Shown here piece by piece: positions 55,601 through 64,000 of a DNA stretch of 64,000 nt (the first letter of the stretch is position 1; the number at the start of each line of letters is the position of its first letter). Both the position numbers and the translations under genes were made by a program. A model generated the notes under the pieces. That model ran no database searches. It was given only the letters and a program-made list of their open reading frames with translations, and was not told the origin of the DNA. The DNA comes from Plotosus lineatus (Eukaryota > Chordata > Actinopteri > Siluriformes > Plotosidae): contig CM045751.1 of assembly GCA_024760905.1 (NCBI GenBank), positions 11,506,001 to 11,570,000 on the forward strand. The letters run 5' to 3'.

Positions 55601-58600
55601 TGAATAGTTAGTAGATCCAGACCTACATTCCTCAGCCCCATACACAGATACTTGTCCACTGTGCTTATGAAATCATAGTGAATTATAATAAGTTCTAACC
55701 AGAGCCCTTTTTGACTCAATATAATCTTCTTCTGTCAGGTTCTAAATACCTGCTTAAATGGTCCCTTCCGATGGACAACTGAAAAACATTTAAGGGTTCT
55801 AGTTTCAGGCATCATTTTCAAGAATATTTCCAAAAACTCACTTTTGTTCTTTGTGACCCACACTAGCATTTTGTTCCAAGCTCGTACTTCCACTGGGTTC
55901 CGAGATGAGCACATTTGGATGTCTGCTGTGAACCCTCCACGCCACAGCCCCTTCACCCGAGTGCAGCGAATCTCCTGTTGTATGTGCCTGCTCCTGTGTA
56001 CCATGGTCATCAACATCATGTTCTGGAACCTTCCTGAGGATACCTCATCTCCTGTCATCATTAAAATAGGTCTTGATTTTTAATCGTATTTATGCTGCCC
56101 ATTTCACCAGATAGAGCAATTAAGATCACAGACTTGTTAACATTAAACATAATAAATGGTTCAAATGCTTTAATGATAATAATTGATTAATTGCTTTGGT
56201 ATAAAATCAAATGAAAACAAGTACACAAATGTACCTCTAACACATCATGACACCTTGTTGATTATTATGGGATGTTCCTTGTACCGCGCAGACTGCTTAA
56301 CGAGGGAACAAACTCTGTGTCCTTTTGTCTCTTTGTCTGTTTGCCTGTCACAATATCCCACCAGTGCATCATATGAATTATACTCTCTGCTACATCAACA
56401 ACTATTGATTGACCAACACACACACTCTGATGACCTTGAGTCATCTCACCTGCAAAGATTCATGCACTGCTTCTAATTTTCTAATAGCCACATGTGATGT
56501 GTTATGCCTTATCTACTGAACAGTTGATAATAAAAAAAATATCAAATCTTACATCTTGTCCTGTTGCTTCCACAGGATCCTTTGTGCTCACCTGGCAGGA
56601 GATCATGGTTGCAGTGGAAAGCGCCCTGCTCATGTTCCCAATCAACATCCTCATCGTCACCATATTCCGCAGTATACAGCCACGGGTTAAAAATGAGGAA
56701 ACGGAAAAGACTAATGCCAACAGCAGCAACAAATCCTCTGTTGTTAATATGCAGACTATTCTCAAGGTTCTGAATTCAAATAGTTCACAAATTTTGTTGT
56801 TACTCTACTATTGCTGTGTAGTGAACGCTGTAATCTTAAAAATTTTGATTTAATAATTTAATAATATGACAGGTTCATATGTTTACATTCCCCTGGTCAT
56901 AGGGTGATAATAAAAATTCAATTATACTATATTATATTATAATTACATATGCGGCACGGGGGCGTAGTGATTAGCACATCCACCTTCACAGGAAGTTTGA
57001 TTCCCAGCTCGGGCATTTCTGTGTGGAGTTTGCATGTTCTCCCGGTGCTTGTGTGGGTTTCCTCTGGGTACTCCGATTTCCTCTCACAGTGCAAAAACAT
57101 GCACAGTAGGTTAATTGGCTGTTCTAAATCAGCCCTAGGTGTGAGTGTGAGTACGAATGGCTGTGTGAGAGTTTCCCCATGTGATGGCCTGGCAAGTTGT
57201 CCAGGGTGTACCCCACCCTCGCCCAGCGTTGGCTGATGGGTGCCAGCCTTCCCATGACCCTAATCAGGATTAAACGGTTCCGAAAATGAATTAATGAATA
57301 TTACAATTACAATTTATTGGCAGGAGAAAAATTAAATGTAGGTGGATTCACCAAGTGGCAGTAGTGGCCCAGTATTAGGGTGCTGGGTTATGTTCCAAAG
57401 TATGGGGGTTCAATCCCCACTCTCACTGGATTGTCACTGCTGTCCCGCCAGTGCAGCTAACTGGGTTATCAAAGGCCGGCCATGTCTCTCACTGTCTAAG
57501 GTGAGAGGTTCATGTAAAAGAACCATTGCTGACTTCCATTAGCCTGTTTCTGACCTGCAATGGCCTGATGAGCTGTCCAGGATGTACTCTGCCCCCACCC
57601 AAAGTCAACTGAGATGTGAACCAGCCTCCCTGTGACCCAAATAAGGCATAAGCAGTTCAGAACATGAACGAATGAATGAATTCAGCAATAATGAAACAGA
57701 TATAATGTGAGGGCATAGTGTAGTGATTAGCACTCCTACCTCAAAGTAGGAAGGTTCTGGCTTCAAGCCATATGGTTAGTGAGGGCATTGTAATGTGTAA
57801 TCAATTTTATATCAGTAGATGTAAGCTCTTAAGTTTTTGTCTTGTTGCATGACATTTTGACTTGTAAATGAAATGTTGCCTGCACCCACATCATATCCAT
57901 GTATTGATCTATTTATTTATTTATTTATTTTCAGGACACACAGGAGATTGTGACTCTTCTTAGCAAAAGCCCCAAAAATTGTGTGACTTTACTGCAACAG
58001 AATCTGGAGACCACTGCAGATCTGTTTGCTGCACTTAATCAAATGCATGATGTTGTAGTGAATATACAAGGTAGGTGTTACAGTAACAGGTTATGTTTCT
58101 CTCAGAAGAAATTTAGCTTGAAATATGTTTAGTCCAACTCAGTACTTTCATGCACCTTTATGTCTATCGCATCATTAACCCTTTAATGCCATCAGGACCA
58201 TATGGTCCTCTTTCAAAAAATGTTAATAATTACTAGACGCATTGTACTCAGTGCTGCTCAAGTGTTCTATACTTGTTGTGATGTCACCTGATGCAACACA
58301 GCTTGGTCCCACTTGCCTCGGTCAGCTGCGGGACGAGCTTGAGTTTGCAGGATTGTGTTGTTCATGAATTTGTACATAATTGTATAGAAAGAAATGTGTT
58401 CGGAGTGTTTCCTTAGGCCTTTTTGATTAGGAAAAATTAGTGATCATTTTTTTTAACTTTAAAAACTAATTCGAACGTTGAAGGGTTAAACTATTTTAAA
58501 ATTACATTTCTTTCATCTGAAGAGAAAGCTAAAAGTATTTCCTCCATTTTTGTCTTATCAGGCCAGACAGTTGGGGATCAGCACTGGGCCCATTGCAGCC

Positions 58601-59564
58601 GATTTCTCTTTCACACTTCATGCCATTTGTCATCATTACTGGATCGTGCCGGAGAGAAAGTGTTCCCTCACCCTGAGGACCTTGATCTGGCCAAGAGCAC
58701 AGTGAACATGATGCTGAAGAAGGCTGAAGCATTGACCAGCACTCACCCAGTGCAAATGTCAGGATTCTGATTTACTTACAAACACTTTTAAATTACTAAA
58801 TTTCATAAAAAGGTTTCAAAAAGTAGCAAGCTAAGAATTTGATTTGTTTATTGAAGCATTGTTTAATATTTCAGCTTCATTCCTGTGGAAAAGAAGAAGA
58901 GTAAAACCACCTGCAAGCTCCCCTGGTGGTTCGTCTTCATCGGCTGGGGTCTCCTCTTAAGCATAAGTGGCATTTGTACCTTCTTCACTCTGCTGTATGG
59001 CTTACAGTATGGGAAGGAGTCATCCACTAAATGGGTCATCACCTTGGCACTGTCCCTGTTCCAAAGCATTTTCATCATCCAGCCTCTGAAGGTGAACAAG
59101 ATCAGCTAATAACATCAGTAATAATTAAAGTGCATACAGAAATCACATCACTAAAATCAGGAATTGCATTGCTTTGCAAAAAACTTCATCAATACCTATT
59201 AATGACATCATAGTATGCAGTACTGGCATCATGGATGTACAGTGTATGGAGCGTGTTGATCTGGATCATGTAGTAAGTCATAAATGCTGTTTGAATCAAC
59301 AGGTTGTTGGTCTGGCCATCTTCTTTGCACTCATTCTGAGGCCGGTGAAAACTGAAGACAACCATGATGTTGAGCTTTTAGAAGATGGTAGGCACTAAAG
59401 CAGAATAAATGCAATCCAATACATTTCAATGACTTGAATTATTAAATGCAACAGGTTTGGCATATGTATGCTGTAAAGAGGACATTACTGCAATAAAGGA
59501 TTGTGTTTCTTTTTCAGAGCAACGTGAGAAATGCGAGGCATACTGCGGGCGGCACATGCACTGA
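43816..59564 (+). CDS. pkd1l3: polycystin-1-like protein, PKD1L3-like, lacking the channel half
   Basis: Twenty-two exons with phase-consistent GT/AG borders: 43816-44158, 47453-47578, 47704-47820, 47899-47954, 48043-48105, 48244-48387, 48553-48671, 49849-49966, 50150-50278, 51771-51984, 53147-53331, 53428-53658, 53757-53858, 54214-54392, 54642-54785, 55867-56069, 56576-56766, 57935-58070, 58562-58757, 58875-59091, 59303-59387, 59518-59564 (TGA). The product is 1114 residues: signal peptide, C-type lectin-like domain, acidic linker, GAIN-like region, GPS, TM1, PLAT, TM2-TM5, and an acidic tail DVELLED..EAYCGRHMH. Lectin plus GPS plus PLAT without REJ domains, and the place between DHODH and IST1, point to PKD1L3, a receptor-like partner of PKD2-type channels. 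Human PKD1L3 is about 1.7 kb of residues and goes on to six more membrane helices; none are found here. Exons 4, 5 and 16 rest on junction logic alone. Confidence 0.85.
44470..44598 (-). repeat. SINE type B tail fragment
   Basis: Minus strand, GCACTCATCTCAGCCGACTC-like phrase and TTTAATCCTAATTAGGATCA. In PKD1L3 intron 1. Confidence 0.7.
44600..45695. other. PKD1L3 intron 1, mostly unassigned
   Basis: Only a (CAT)n tract at 45051-45082 is distinct. Confidence 0.4.
45699..46170. mobile_element. Tigger-like MITE copy 7
   Basis: CAGGGATCCCTCTCTGTTTCG at 45699; GAGGGATCCTTCACTTTTGG near 46138-46160. Contains G18 at 46080-46096. In PKD1L3 intron 1. Confidence 0.75.
46680..46892 (+). repeat. SINE family C copy
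   Basis: GGTGGCGAAGTGGTTAGCAC (A-box side) and TCGATTCGAATCCAGG (B box), then TTTGCATGTTCTTCCC and TTTCCTCCCAC. Ends in (CAAT)n at 46940-46957. Confidence 0.8.
48401..48437. repeat. (GA)n microsatellite
   Basis: About 18 GA units, 14 bases after the exon 6 donor. Confidence 0.95.
48488..48538. repeat. (GT)n microsatellite
   Basis: About 25 GT units, ending 14 bases before the exon 7 acceptor, so it replaces the usual pyrimidine tract. Confidence 0.95.
49050..49376 (-). repeat. SINE type A copy
   Basis: Minus strand. Contains TTTTCATGGAAGTCATATGA like the copy at 18306, so these two form a subgroup. In PKD1L3 intron 7. Confidence 0.85.
50752..51674. mobile_element. ACAGACGCTCCCC-ended element, copy 2
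   Basis: TACAGACGCTCCCCAACTTAC at about 50752 and its inverse AAGTCGGGGAGCGTCTGTA at about 51674. The interior has GTTCGGCCGTCCGGAACC near the right end, matching AGGTTCCAGACGGCCGTTCG near the left end of copy 1. It lies in PKD1L3 intron 9. Confidence 0.8.
52057..52352 (+). repeat. SINE family D copy
   Basis: GGTGGCGTAGTGGTTAGGGT (A box) and GGTTGTGTGTTCAAATCCC (B box), AAGGTCTCAACCACAAG, ATATACTGGGAAGGTAACC. Complete, in PKD1L3 intron 10. Confidence 0.85.
52714..53095. mobile_element. Tigger-like MITE copy 8
   Basis: CAGGGATACCTCACTTTCC at 52714; interior GGCCTTGTTTTTGTGGCATT; last recognisable phrase AATTCAATGAATATTTAAAA about 85 bases before exon 11. The right terminus is lost. Confidence 0.75.
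53147..53658 (+). other. pkd1l3: PKD1L3 GPS motif and first membrane helix (exons 11-12)
   Basis: CVYWDVDLNDWSSEGC at the end of exon 11 joins CLCNHNTFYGSSFFV of exon 12: the C-x-W-x-C-x-C pattern of the GPCR proteolysis site. The cut site reads H-N-T where most members have H-L-S/T. TM1 is about VVAALLGAFYFLYLVVVAW. GPS proteins can self-cleave inside a GAIN domain; the preceding exons 6-11 would form it. Confidence 0.85.
53757..54785 (+). other. pkd1l3: PKD1L3 PLAT domain (exons 13-15)
   Basis: YMLNVQTGNRKNAGTSAKV starts the beta-sandwich. It continues with MMTLEGTDGES, FSLGELQNIKLWHDNTGG and DWFVQKVIVQDMQT..WHFLCNTWI, the typical PLAT/LH2 order between TM1 and TM2 in polycystin-1 proteins. 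Confidence 0.9.
54786..55866. other. PKD1L3 intron 15, nothing recognised
   Basis: No repeat with clear ends. A minus-strand open frame at 55735-56061 is the shadow of exon 16. Confidence 0.45.
56950..57300 (+). repeat. SINE family C copy
   Basis: Full length: GCGGCACGGGGGCGTAGTGATTAGCAC, TTTGCATGTTCTCCC, TTAATTGGCTG and tail CATGACCCTAATCAGGATTA. Its last third equals the type B tail. In PKD1L3 intron 17. Confidence 0.85.
57355..57672 (+). repeat. SINE type B copy
   Basis: GCAGTAGTGGCCCAGTATTAG, GGTTCAATCCCCACT, TTATCAAAGGCCGGCC, tail CTGTGACCCAAATAAGGCAT. Beside the family C copy in the same intron. Confidence 0.8.
57706..57786 (+). repeat. SINE family C head fragment
   Basis: GGGCATAGTGTAGTGATTAG..CACTCCTACCTC..GGCTTCAAGCC. 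Head only. Confidence 0.6.
58179..58485. mobile_element. piggyBac-like MITE, complete
   Basis: TTAA (58175-58178) then CCCTTTAATGCC; the right end is CGTTGAAGGG followed by TTAA (58486-58489). TTAA duplication and CCC termini fit piggyBac MITEs. No coding capacity. In PKD1L3 intron 18. Confidence 0.85.
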
Positions 59565-60847
59565 TGCTGTGGGTAAAGCCCAGCATGCAGATGATCAGAC
59601 GGATCGTCTTTGATTATGTGATTTTGACCTATGAAGAAAAAAAAAAATCTTCGATTGGCTCTTGAAGATTCTGACCTAAAAAATGATCAGGGTGGAGGTT
59701 TTAGGGGTTTTTTTTTTCATTATAAATGTGTATGATGTACATACAGCTTTATTTTTCCTTCTAAAATTACATAATTGCATTACATACAGTGCAACCTGTA
59801 ACTTGAAAGTGACATATGTACACACAATTTTAAACATTTTATTAAATTAATAAAAATTTAACTTTAAGGCATTTATATCCAAATCAAAGCCATATTTATT
59901 ACTTATAAATATCTAGTTAAATCCTCCACATTAAAAGAAATTATGTCACCGGTTCATTGCTTACAGACTATTCTGATTTTAGTTTTTTATTTATTTATTT
60001 TCTATATATTGCTTTATTCAAACTTTAAAGATTTATTTTATTGTCTTACCTAGCATGAGAATGTGTATAATAATATTAAATACATTAAAAACATTTTTCC
60101 TCTACTTTCCCCCCATTTTAGAGTTGGGTATAAATGTAAATATATTCTTGTTCATAGTCTTTTATTTCCATCGTCCTTAGATCCAAGAGGAAGAGATACG
60201 TTACCAAATCAGTTTAATTTCTGTCTATATGTGATCATTAATTTCTCTTCATGGAAATTCTGAAATAAATAATTTGCATAAAATAAAGTAATATTTTTGG
60301 TCTTGTATTCAATATAAAGTGCACTTAGACTGTCAATTAAAAAAAAATTAATTAGTCCAAAAATACAAAATTCGGAAAGCATTACATGAACATCAGATTA
60401 TAGATTTAATAAATTTGTTTGCATGATTTACATTTGTTGTTGTGCAACACAGTACTTGCTTTTAAACACAGATTTAACTCAAGTCTATCATAAATAAAAC
60501 ATTTACGTTTAATTGCAACCTTGACCCTGGATTGATTTATTATTTAATTGGGAAACTGTTCACTATACAGTGCAGTACAGAACAAAATGTGGAACAGGTG
60601 ACCCACACAGCATTATTGAATACTGATAGGAAAGAAACCGTTTGCTTAGGTACACACATTTAAAATTTTCAGAATGACTCTCCATTGTCAGTGATTTTTT
60701 TTTTTCTTTTCTCTTTTAGAAATTCATGTATTGCTCATTTTTTGCATTTACAATTTAAAATTCTGCACTTAGCAACACCACGGAAACAGACAGACCCAAT
60801 TGGATAGCTGGATAACCTACTACTTGGTGGGTCAACGCTGATGTGTC
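59565..60847. other. PKD1L3 3' region, no channel exons seen
   Basis: AATAAA-type hexamers lie near 59845 and 60280-60285 (+). I looked here for exons of the polycystin channel module and saw none. Confidence 0.5.
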
Positions 60848-60849
60848 TT

Positions 60850-61192
60850 CTTTTCCTTTCGGCATTTTTTTTTTTTTCAGGGGTCACCACAGTGAATCAT
60901 CTGATTCGTATATTCGATATAGCATAGGTTTTTAGGTCGGATGCCCTTCCTGACACAACCCTTTATCAAGGGACAGAAACACACTGACGGCTTTGCAGCT
61001 ACTCTTGACGAAAGTCAGCAATGGTTCTTTTACATGAACCTCTCACTATAGACAGTGAGAGACATGGCTGGCCTTTGATAACCCAGTTAGCTGCACTGGG
61101 TGGGGACAGTGACAACCATGTGGAGAGTGGGACTTGAACCCCCAACCCTAGAATCAGCGATCCAGCGCCCTATACCACCAGGCCACCACAGA
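60850..61192 (-). repeat. SINE type A copy
   Basis: Minus strand, complete; the tail starts CTTCTTTTCCTTTCGGC at the low end and the head ends GTGGTGGCCTGGTGGTATAG (complement) near 61185. Confidence 0.88.
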
Positions 61193-61487
61193 GCTTTACA
61201 CGGTGCTCCTGGTTATTTATAAACTGAATAAAAACGTGCATCGATATTTATTAGGAAGATTTTGATCGTTGGCCAAATATAGTATAAAAGGAATAAAATA
61301 TTTCAGGACATACTGGTCGCACTTTATAATTATACAAAGCTCTTATAAAAATCCTGAAGCCATCATCAACCAGTCAATTAAGTTAGAGCGCCCTCTAGTG
61401 AAGTATGAAACCCAGACGAGATCTGTTTTTTTTTTTTTTTTTTTAAACTGTTGCAAGTTATTTCTATAATTACACAAAGCATTAAAT

Positions 61488-61546
61488 CATTCATTTTCTG
61501 TAACTGCTTAATCCTATTTAGGCTGGCACCCATTCAGGACACAGCA
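61488..61546 (-). repeat. SINE type B tail fragment
   Basis: TCATTTTCTGTAACTGCTTAATCC..GGCTGGCACCCAT only. Confidence 0.6.
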
Positions 61547-61692
61547 GTTTCCAACATGATCAAACTTTCCGGAAACGGAAACCATGCCCGAATTCTCAAG
61601 GTAATTTCCTATATGTCACTGGCTTCTACTAAAGTGCTCAGAACACTTATGAGATAATGAACGTTGACTTTTAGAAGGCATGTACCGTCACT

Positions 61693-61977
61693 TCATTCAT
61701 TAATTTTCTGAACCACTTAATCGTAATTAGGGCTACGGGGAGGCTGGTGCCCATCTCAGATGATTCTGGGTGAGGGCAGAGTACACCCTGGACAGCTCGC
61801 CAGGCCATCGCAGGGTGGAAAAACACACCATTGACTATGTAGCTACTTTTGGCGAAAGTCAGCAATGGTTCTTTTACATGAAAGTCTCACCATAGACAGT
61901 GAGAGACATGGCGGCTTGGACCCCGAACCTTAGGATTAGTGACCCAGCACCCTCACACTGGGCCACTAGTGCCACTT
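61693..61977 (-). repeat. SINE type B copy
   Basis: Minus strand; tail at the low end (TAATCGTAATTAGGGCTACG), diverged head at about 61975. A short head piece recurs at 62048-62075. Confidence 0.75.
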
Positions 61978-61985
61978 GGTGAATC

Positions 61986-62853
61986 CACTTACATTTAATT
62001 TTTCTCCTGCCAATAAATTGTAATTGTAATATTCATTAATTCATTTTCCTTTACTACCAGGCCACCACTGCCCCCTGCAGTAAGTCACAGATGTTTAAAA
62101 TCAAGGACAGGTGACATGACGCGAATGAACAAATACACCTTTAAGTACACGAGTCAAATCAGTTCTTTAATAAAACATTTAATGTGAGGGAAAGGTTAGA
62201 AGTAAATATACTTTATTACATGACCAATTGGTTTCATCGACAAGTTGAAACAAGTAACAATCATTCCTAAAGCTCTCATATTGCGCCTTGATCTGATCTG
62301 AAGGGAAACATTACTGCACAGTAGTGTCACAGAAAAAGAAAAAAAAAAAAAAAACTTAGGACTTGAAAAAATGCAAACAGAGGTGTTGGGTAATATTAAA
62401 ACACTCTCTGGAAGCCATGAACAGAACTTTTTTAAAAAGGAGGGAGTATCTTTTACCAAAGAAGTGTATATACATTTATAAACTGGACCTAAATTGAAAA
62501 AAAGGCAAGGCCACACAAGATTATATTATGCAGGTAATAATACCACTGGGAGTGTTTGTTCAGTAGATAAGCATAAAGTGAGTCACTTTATTATCGGTAA
62601 AAACGTCTGCCTTATCAAAAGTCGTTAATGAGCCCGGTCTCGACGCCGAGTAGAAATACACAACATTGCAGCCACTTCTTAATATTTTACTCACTACAAG
62701 TATCAGGTGATGCGTCGCGTATTTTATCGAATGTATCTTACAAACAATACAAAAAAAAAAGTTGTCACTCCAGACAGATTCAGGTCACATGTCAAATTAA
62801 ATTAGCACTGTTGAGCAGTGACATCACTTACATGGTGGATTAAGTTATTCTCA

Positions 62854-62890
<37 letters not shown>
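61986..62890. other. no gene seen
   Basis: AT-rich. An A34 run at 62857-62890 ends it. Confidence 0.4.
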
Positions 62891-62895
<5 letters not shown>

Positions 62896-62896
62896 T

Positions 62897-63022
62897 ACCT
62901 AGACACTGGATGGAATCAGGAGTAACAGGTAAAACCTGTCCATTCTGAACCTGAAAAACAACTGCTGACTCATTCACCACCTCCGACTTAGCATGAGCAC
63001 GAAAGGTTGGTTCAGTCCTCAT
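62897..63022 (-). CDS. candidate first coding exon of an unidentified gene
   Basis: On the minus strand ATG at 63020-63022 opens MRTEPTFRAHAKSEVV.., AVVFQVQNGQVLPVTPDSIQ and reaches a donor CTAG|GTAGGG at about 62897. The sequence looks coding rather than random, but I do not recognise it. It lies about 280 bases beyond the IST1 poly(A) signal on the same strand. It could also be an internal exon with an upstream acceptor not seen. Confidence 0.35.
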
Positions 63023-63312
63023 TACTTTTTAAAGCAGAGCCTTTTACTACTCAATGGATGAAAACATCTTGATGAATGATAATTAAACAAATTAAAAGGT
63101 GGAACGGTGATGACATCATACCATCTCGGTGTGGCAATGCTCTAGCTATATTATATTTATATTATATTACATTACATTACAGAAAGTGCTTTAAAAAAAG
63201 AGATTATAATAATAGTGTCATGAAAAGTCTTGACTCATGCTGTACCAATTCCATCCTTCATGTCACGATGTTACGATTAAAATAACCTCCACCAGAAAGA
63301 CACCAGTGTGTT

Positions 63313-63318
63313 TTTATT
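63313..63318 (-). promoter_or_regulatory. IST1 poly(A) signal
   Basis: AATAAA on the minus strand about 180 bases past the IST1 stop codon. Confidence 0.6.
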
Positions 63319-63495
63319 TCTGCATGAGGTAAATGTTACACTGATGCTTTAAGTAATTCGAAAATCTTTGCTCCAGATGACGAGTTTGAGTAAATAATCT
63401 GAGCAGGGATTTTTTTTTTTTTTTTTTCTTTTAAATCCTCCTGAAGATTCCATTTGCTGGATTGTATAAGTGGTCGCACGTGCACTTTCAAGAGA

Positions 63496-63804
63496 TTAGA
63501 CCCTCTTCTTGAGCTCCTCAAAACGCCGTGACAGGTCGTCAAAGTCAATGTCGTCTGATGCACCGGTGTTGCCGCCCAAGGATGAGTTGGGGAGTGTGTC
63601 AGGAACTGAGGGAAGCTCAGGTAATGCGTTGTTATCGTAGACCTGAGATGGGCCGGACGCTGCACAGAGAAACACATAGTGAGACATCTGGAGGAAATAA
63701 ACATCACCAAGTAGAGAGTGTGAGGTTTAGGTGGTCAAAAAATATAAATACATACGTGGCATAATCTGGGGAGAAGCCGAGGGTTTAACACTGAGCTCAT
63801 CGAT
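63496..63804 (-). CDS. ist1: IST1, last two exons (partial)
   Basis: Exons 63756-63804 (IDELSVKPSASPQIMP) and 63496-63659 join in phase and end at TAA. The last exon reads QVYDNNALPELPSVPDTLPN, then DIDFDDLSRRFEELKKRV. The second part is the MIM1 helix and the Leu-Pro-rich part the MIM2-like motif of IST1, which bind MIT domains of VPS4, LIP5 and spastin. IST1 is an ESCRT-III-like regulator of endosomal sorting and abscission. The ESCRT-III core and start lie beyond 64000. Convergent with PKD1L3, as in mammals. Confidence 0.93.
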
Positions 63805-64000
63805 CTTCAATAAACACAAAGCACATGTTAGAATGATAAACTGCCGCTGCTGTGATCATTACAGGGTAGATATTGGTGTTAGGGTGTTATTTCGCTCGGG
63901 GGGGGAAAAGGAAATCGTGAACCTTTTTCTTTATTTTTATGGAAATTCATGATTGAGCAGCAAAGGAAAAACAAACCGTGTTAAACTGAGGAATATAATT

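Noticed and set aside
55735..56061. 108-residue minus-strand frame
   Set aside because: Shadow of PKD1L3 exon 16, which has family motifs (GFRDEHIW, SPFTRVQR) and fits both neighbouring phases.
61545..61611. Plus-strand exon-like DTAVSNMIKLSGNGNHARILK with AG and GT
   Set aside because: It begins inside a SINE tail, has no pyrimidine tract and no partner exon, and does not fit the polycystin channel.
63336..63710. 124-residue minus-strand frame
   Set aside because: Other frame of the IST1 last exon; the IST1 frame has the MIM motifs.

Overview
The window looks like nuclear DNA of a ray-finned (teleost) fish. The genes are intron-containing and vertebrate, the intergenic DNA is AT-rich, and there are dense teleost-type SINEs, MITEs, Tc1, hAT and RTE-like elements and many (CA)n tracts. 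I cannot name the species from the sequence.

Five host loci are readable. (1) At 7.2-8.7 kb (+) are the last four coding exons of a cytosolic sulfotransferase; its 5' exons were not found. (2) At 10.2-13.2 kb (-) is a complete four-exon haptoglobin: a serine-protease-like chain without a sushi domain, with catalytic His and Ser replaced. (3) At 24.8-38.9 kb (-) is a complete nine-exon dihydroorotate dehydrogenase (DHODH, 401 aa) with a TCTCGCGAGA promoter motif. (4) At 43.8-59.6 kb (+) is a 22-exon polycystin-1-like gene, best matched to PKD1L3, with C-type lectin, GPS, PLAT and five membrane segments. It stops before the channel-like half of the family. (5) At 63.5-63.8 kb (-) are the last two exons of IST1 (ESCRT-III related). 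The order haptoglobin - DHODH - PKD1L3 - IST1 and all relative orientations match what I recall of human 16q22. Three further pieces look coding but are not identified: a membrane-protein-like reading frame at 16.75-17.46 kb, and isolated exon-like segments at 20.43-20.51 kb and 62.90-63.02 kb.

The rest is mostly mobile DNA. The 4.9-7.2 kb segment is a hAT-type element with a second transposon inserted in it. The inner element has TTAA-flanked inverted ends (Kolobok-like) and carries a THAP zinc-finger reading frame on one strand and a P2RX7 C-terminal-like cysteine domain on the other. An RTE-type LINE occupies 27.2-29.7 kb (-), and an internally deleted relative lies at 25.73-26.05 kb. The commonest SINE joins a tRNA-like head to a tail shared with that RTE (type A) or to an unrelated tail (type B). 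There are at least eight copies of a Tigger-like MITE ending CAGGGATCCCTC, two of an element ending ACAGACGCTCCCC, two piggyBac-like MITEs ending TTAA-CCCTT, and Tc1 fragments. Several are nested.

The host genes do not form one pathway: haptoglobin is a secreted plasma protein, DHODH a mitochondrial pyrimidine enzyme, PKD1L3 a surface receptor-like protein and IST1 an endosomal factor. The block is best read as old conserved synteny in which introns and gaps have been filled by repeats.
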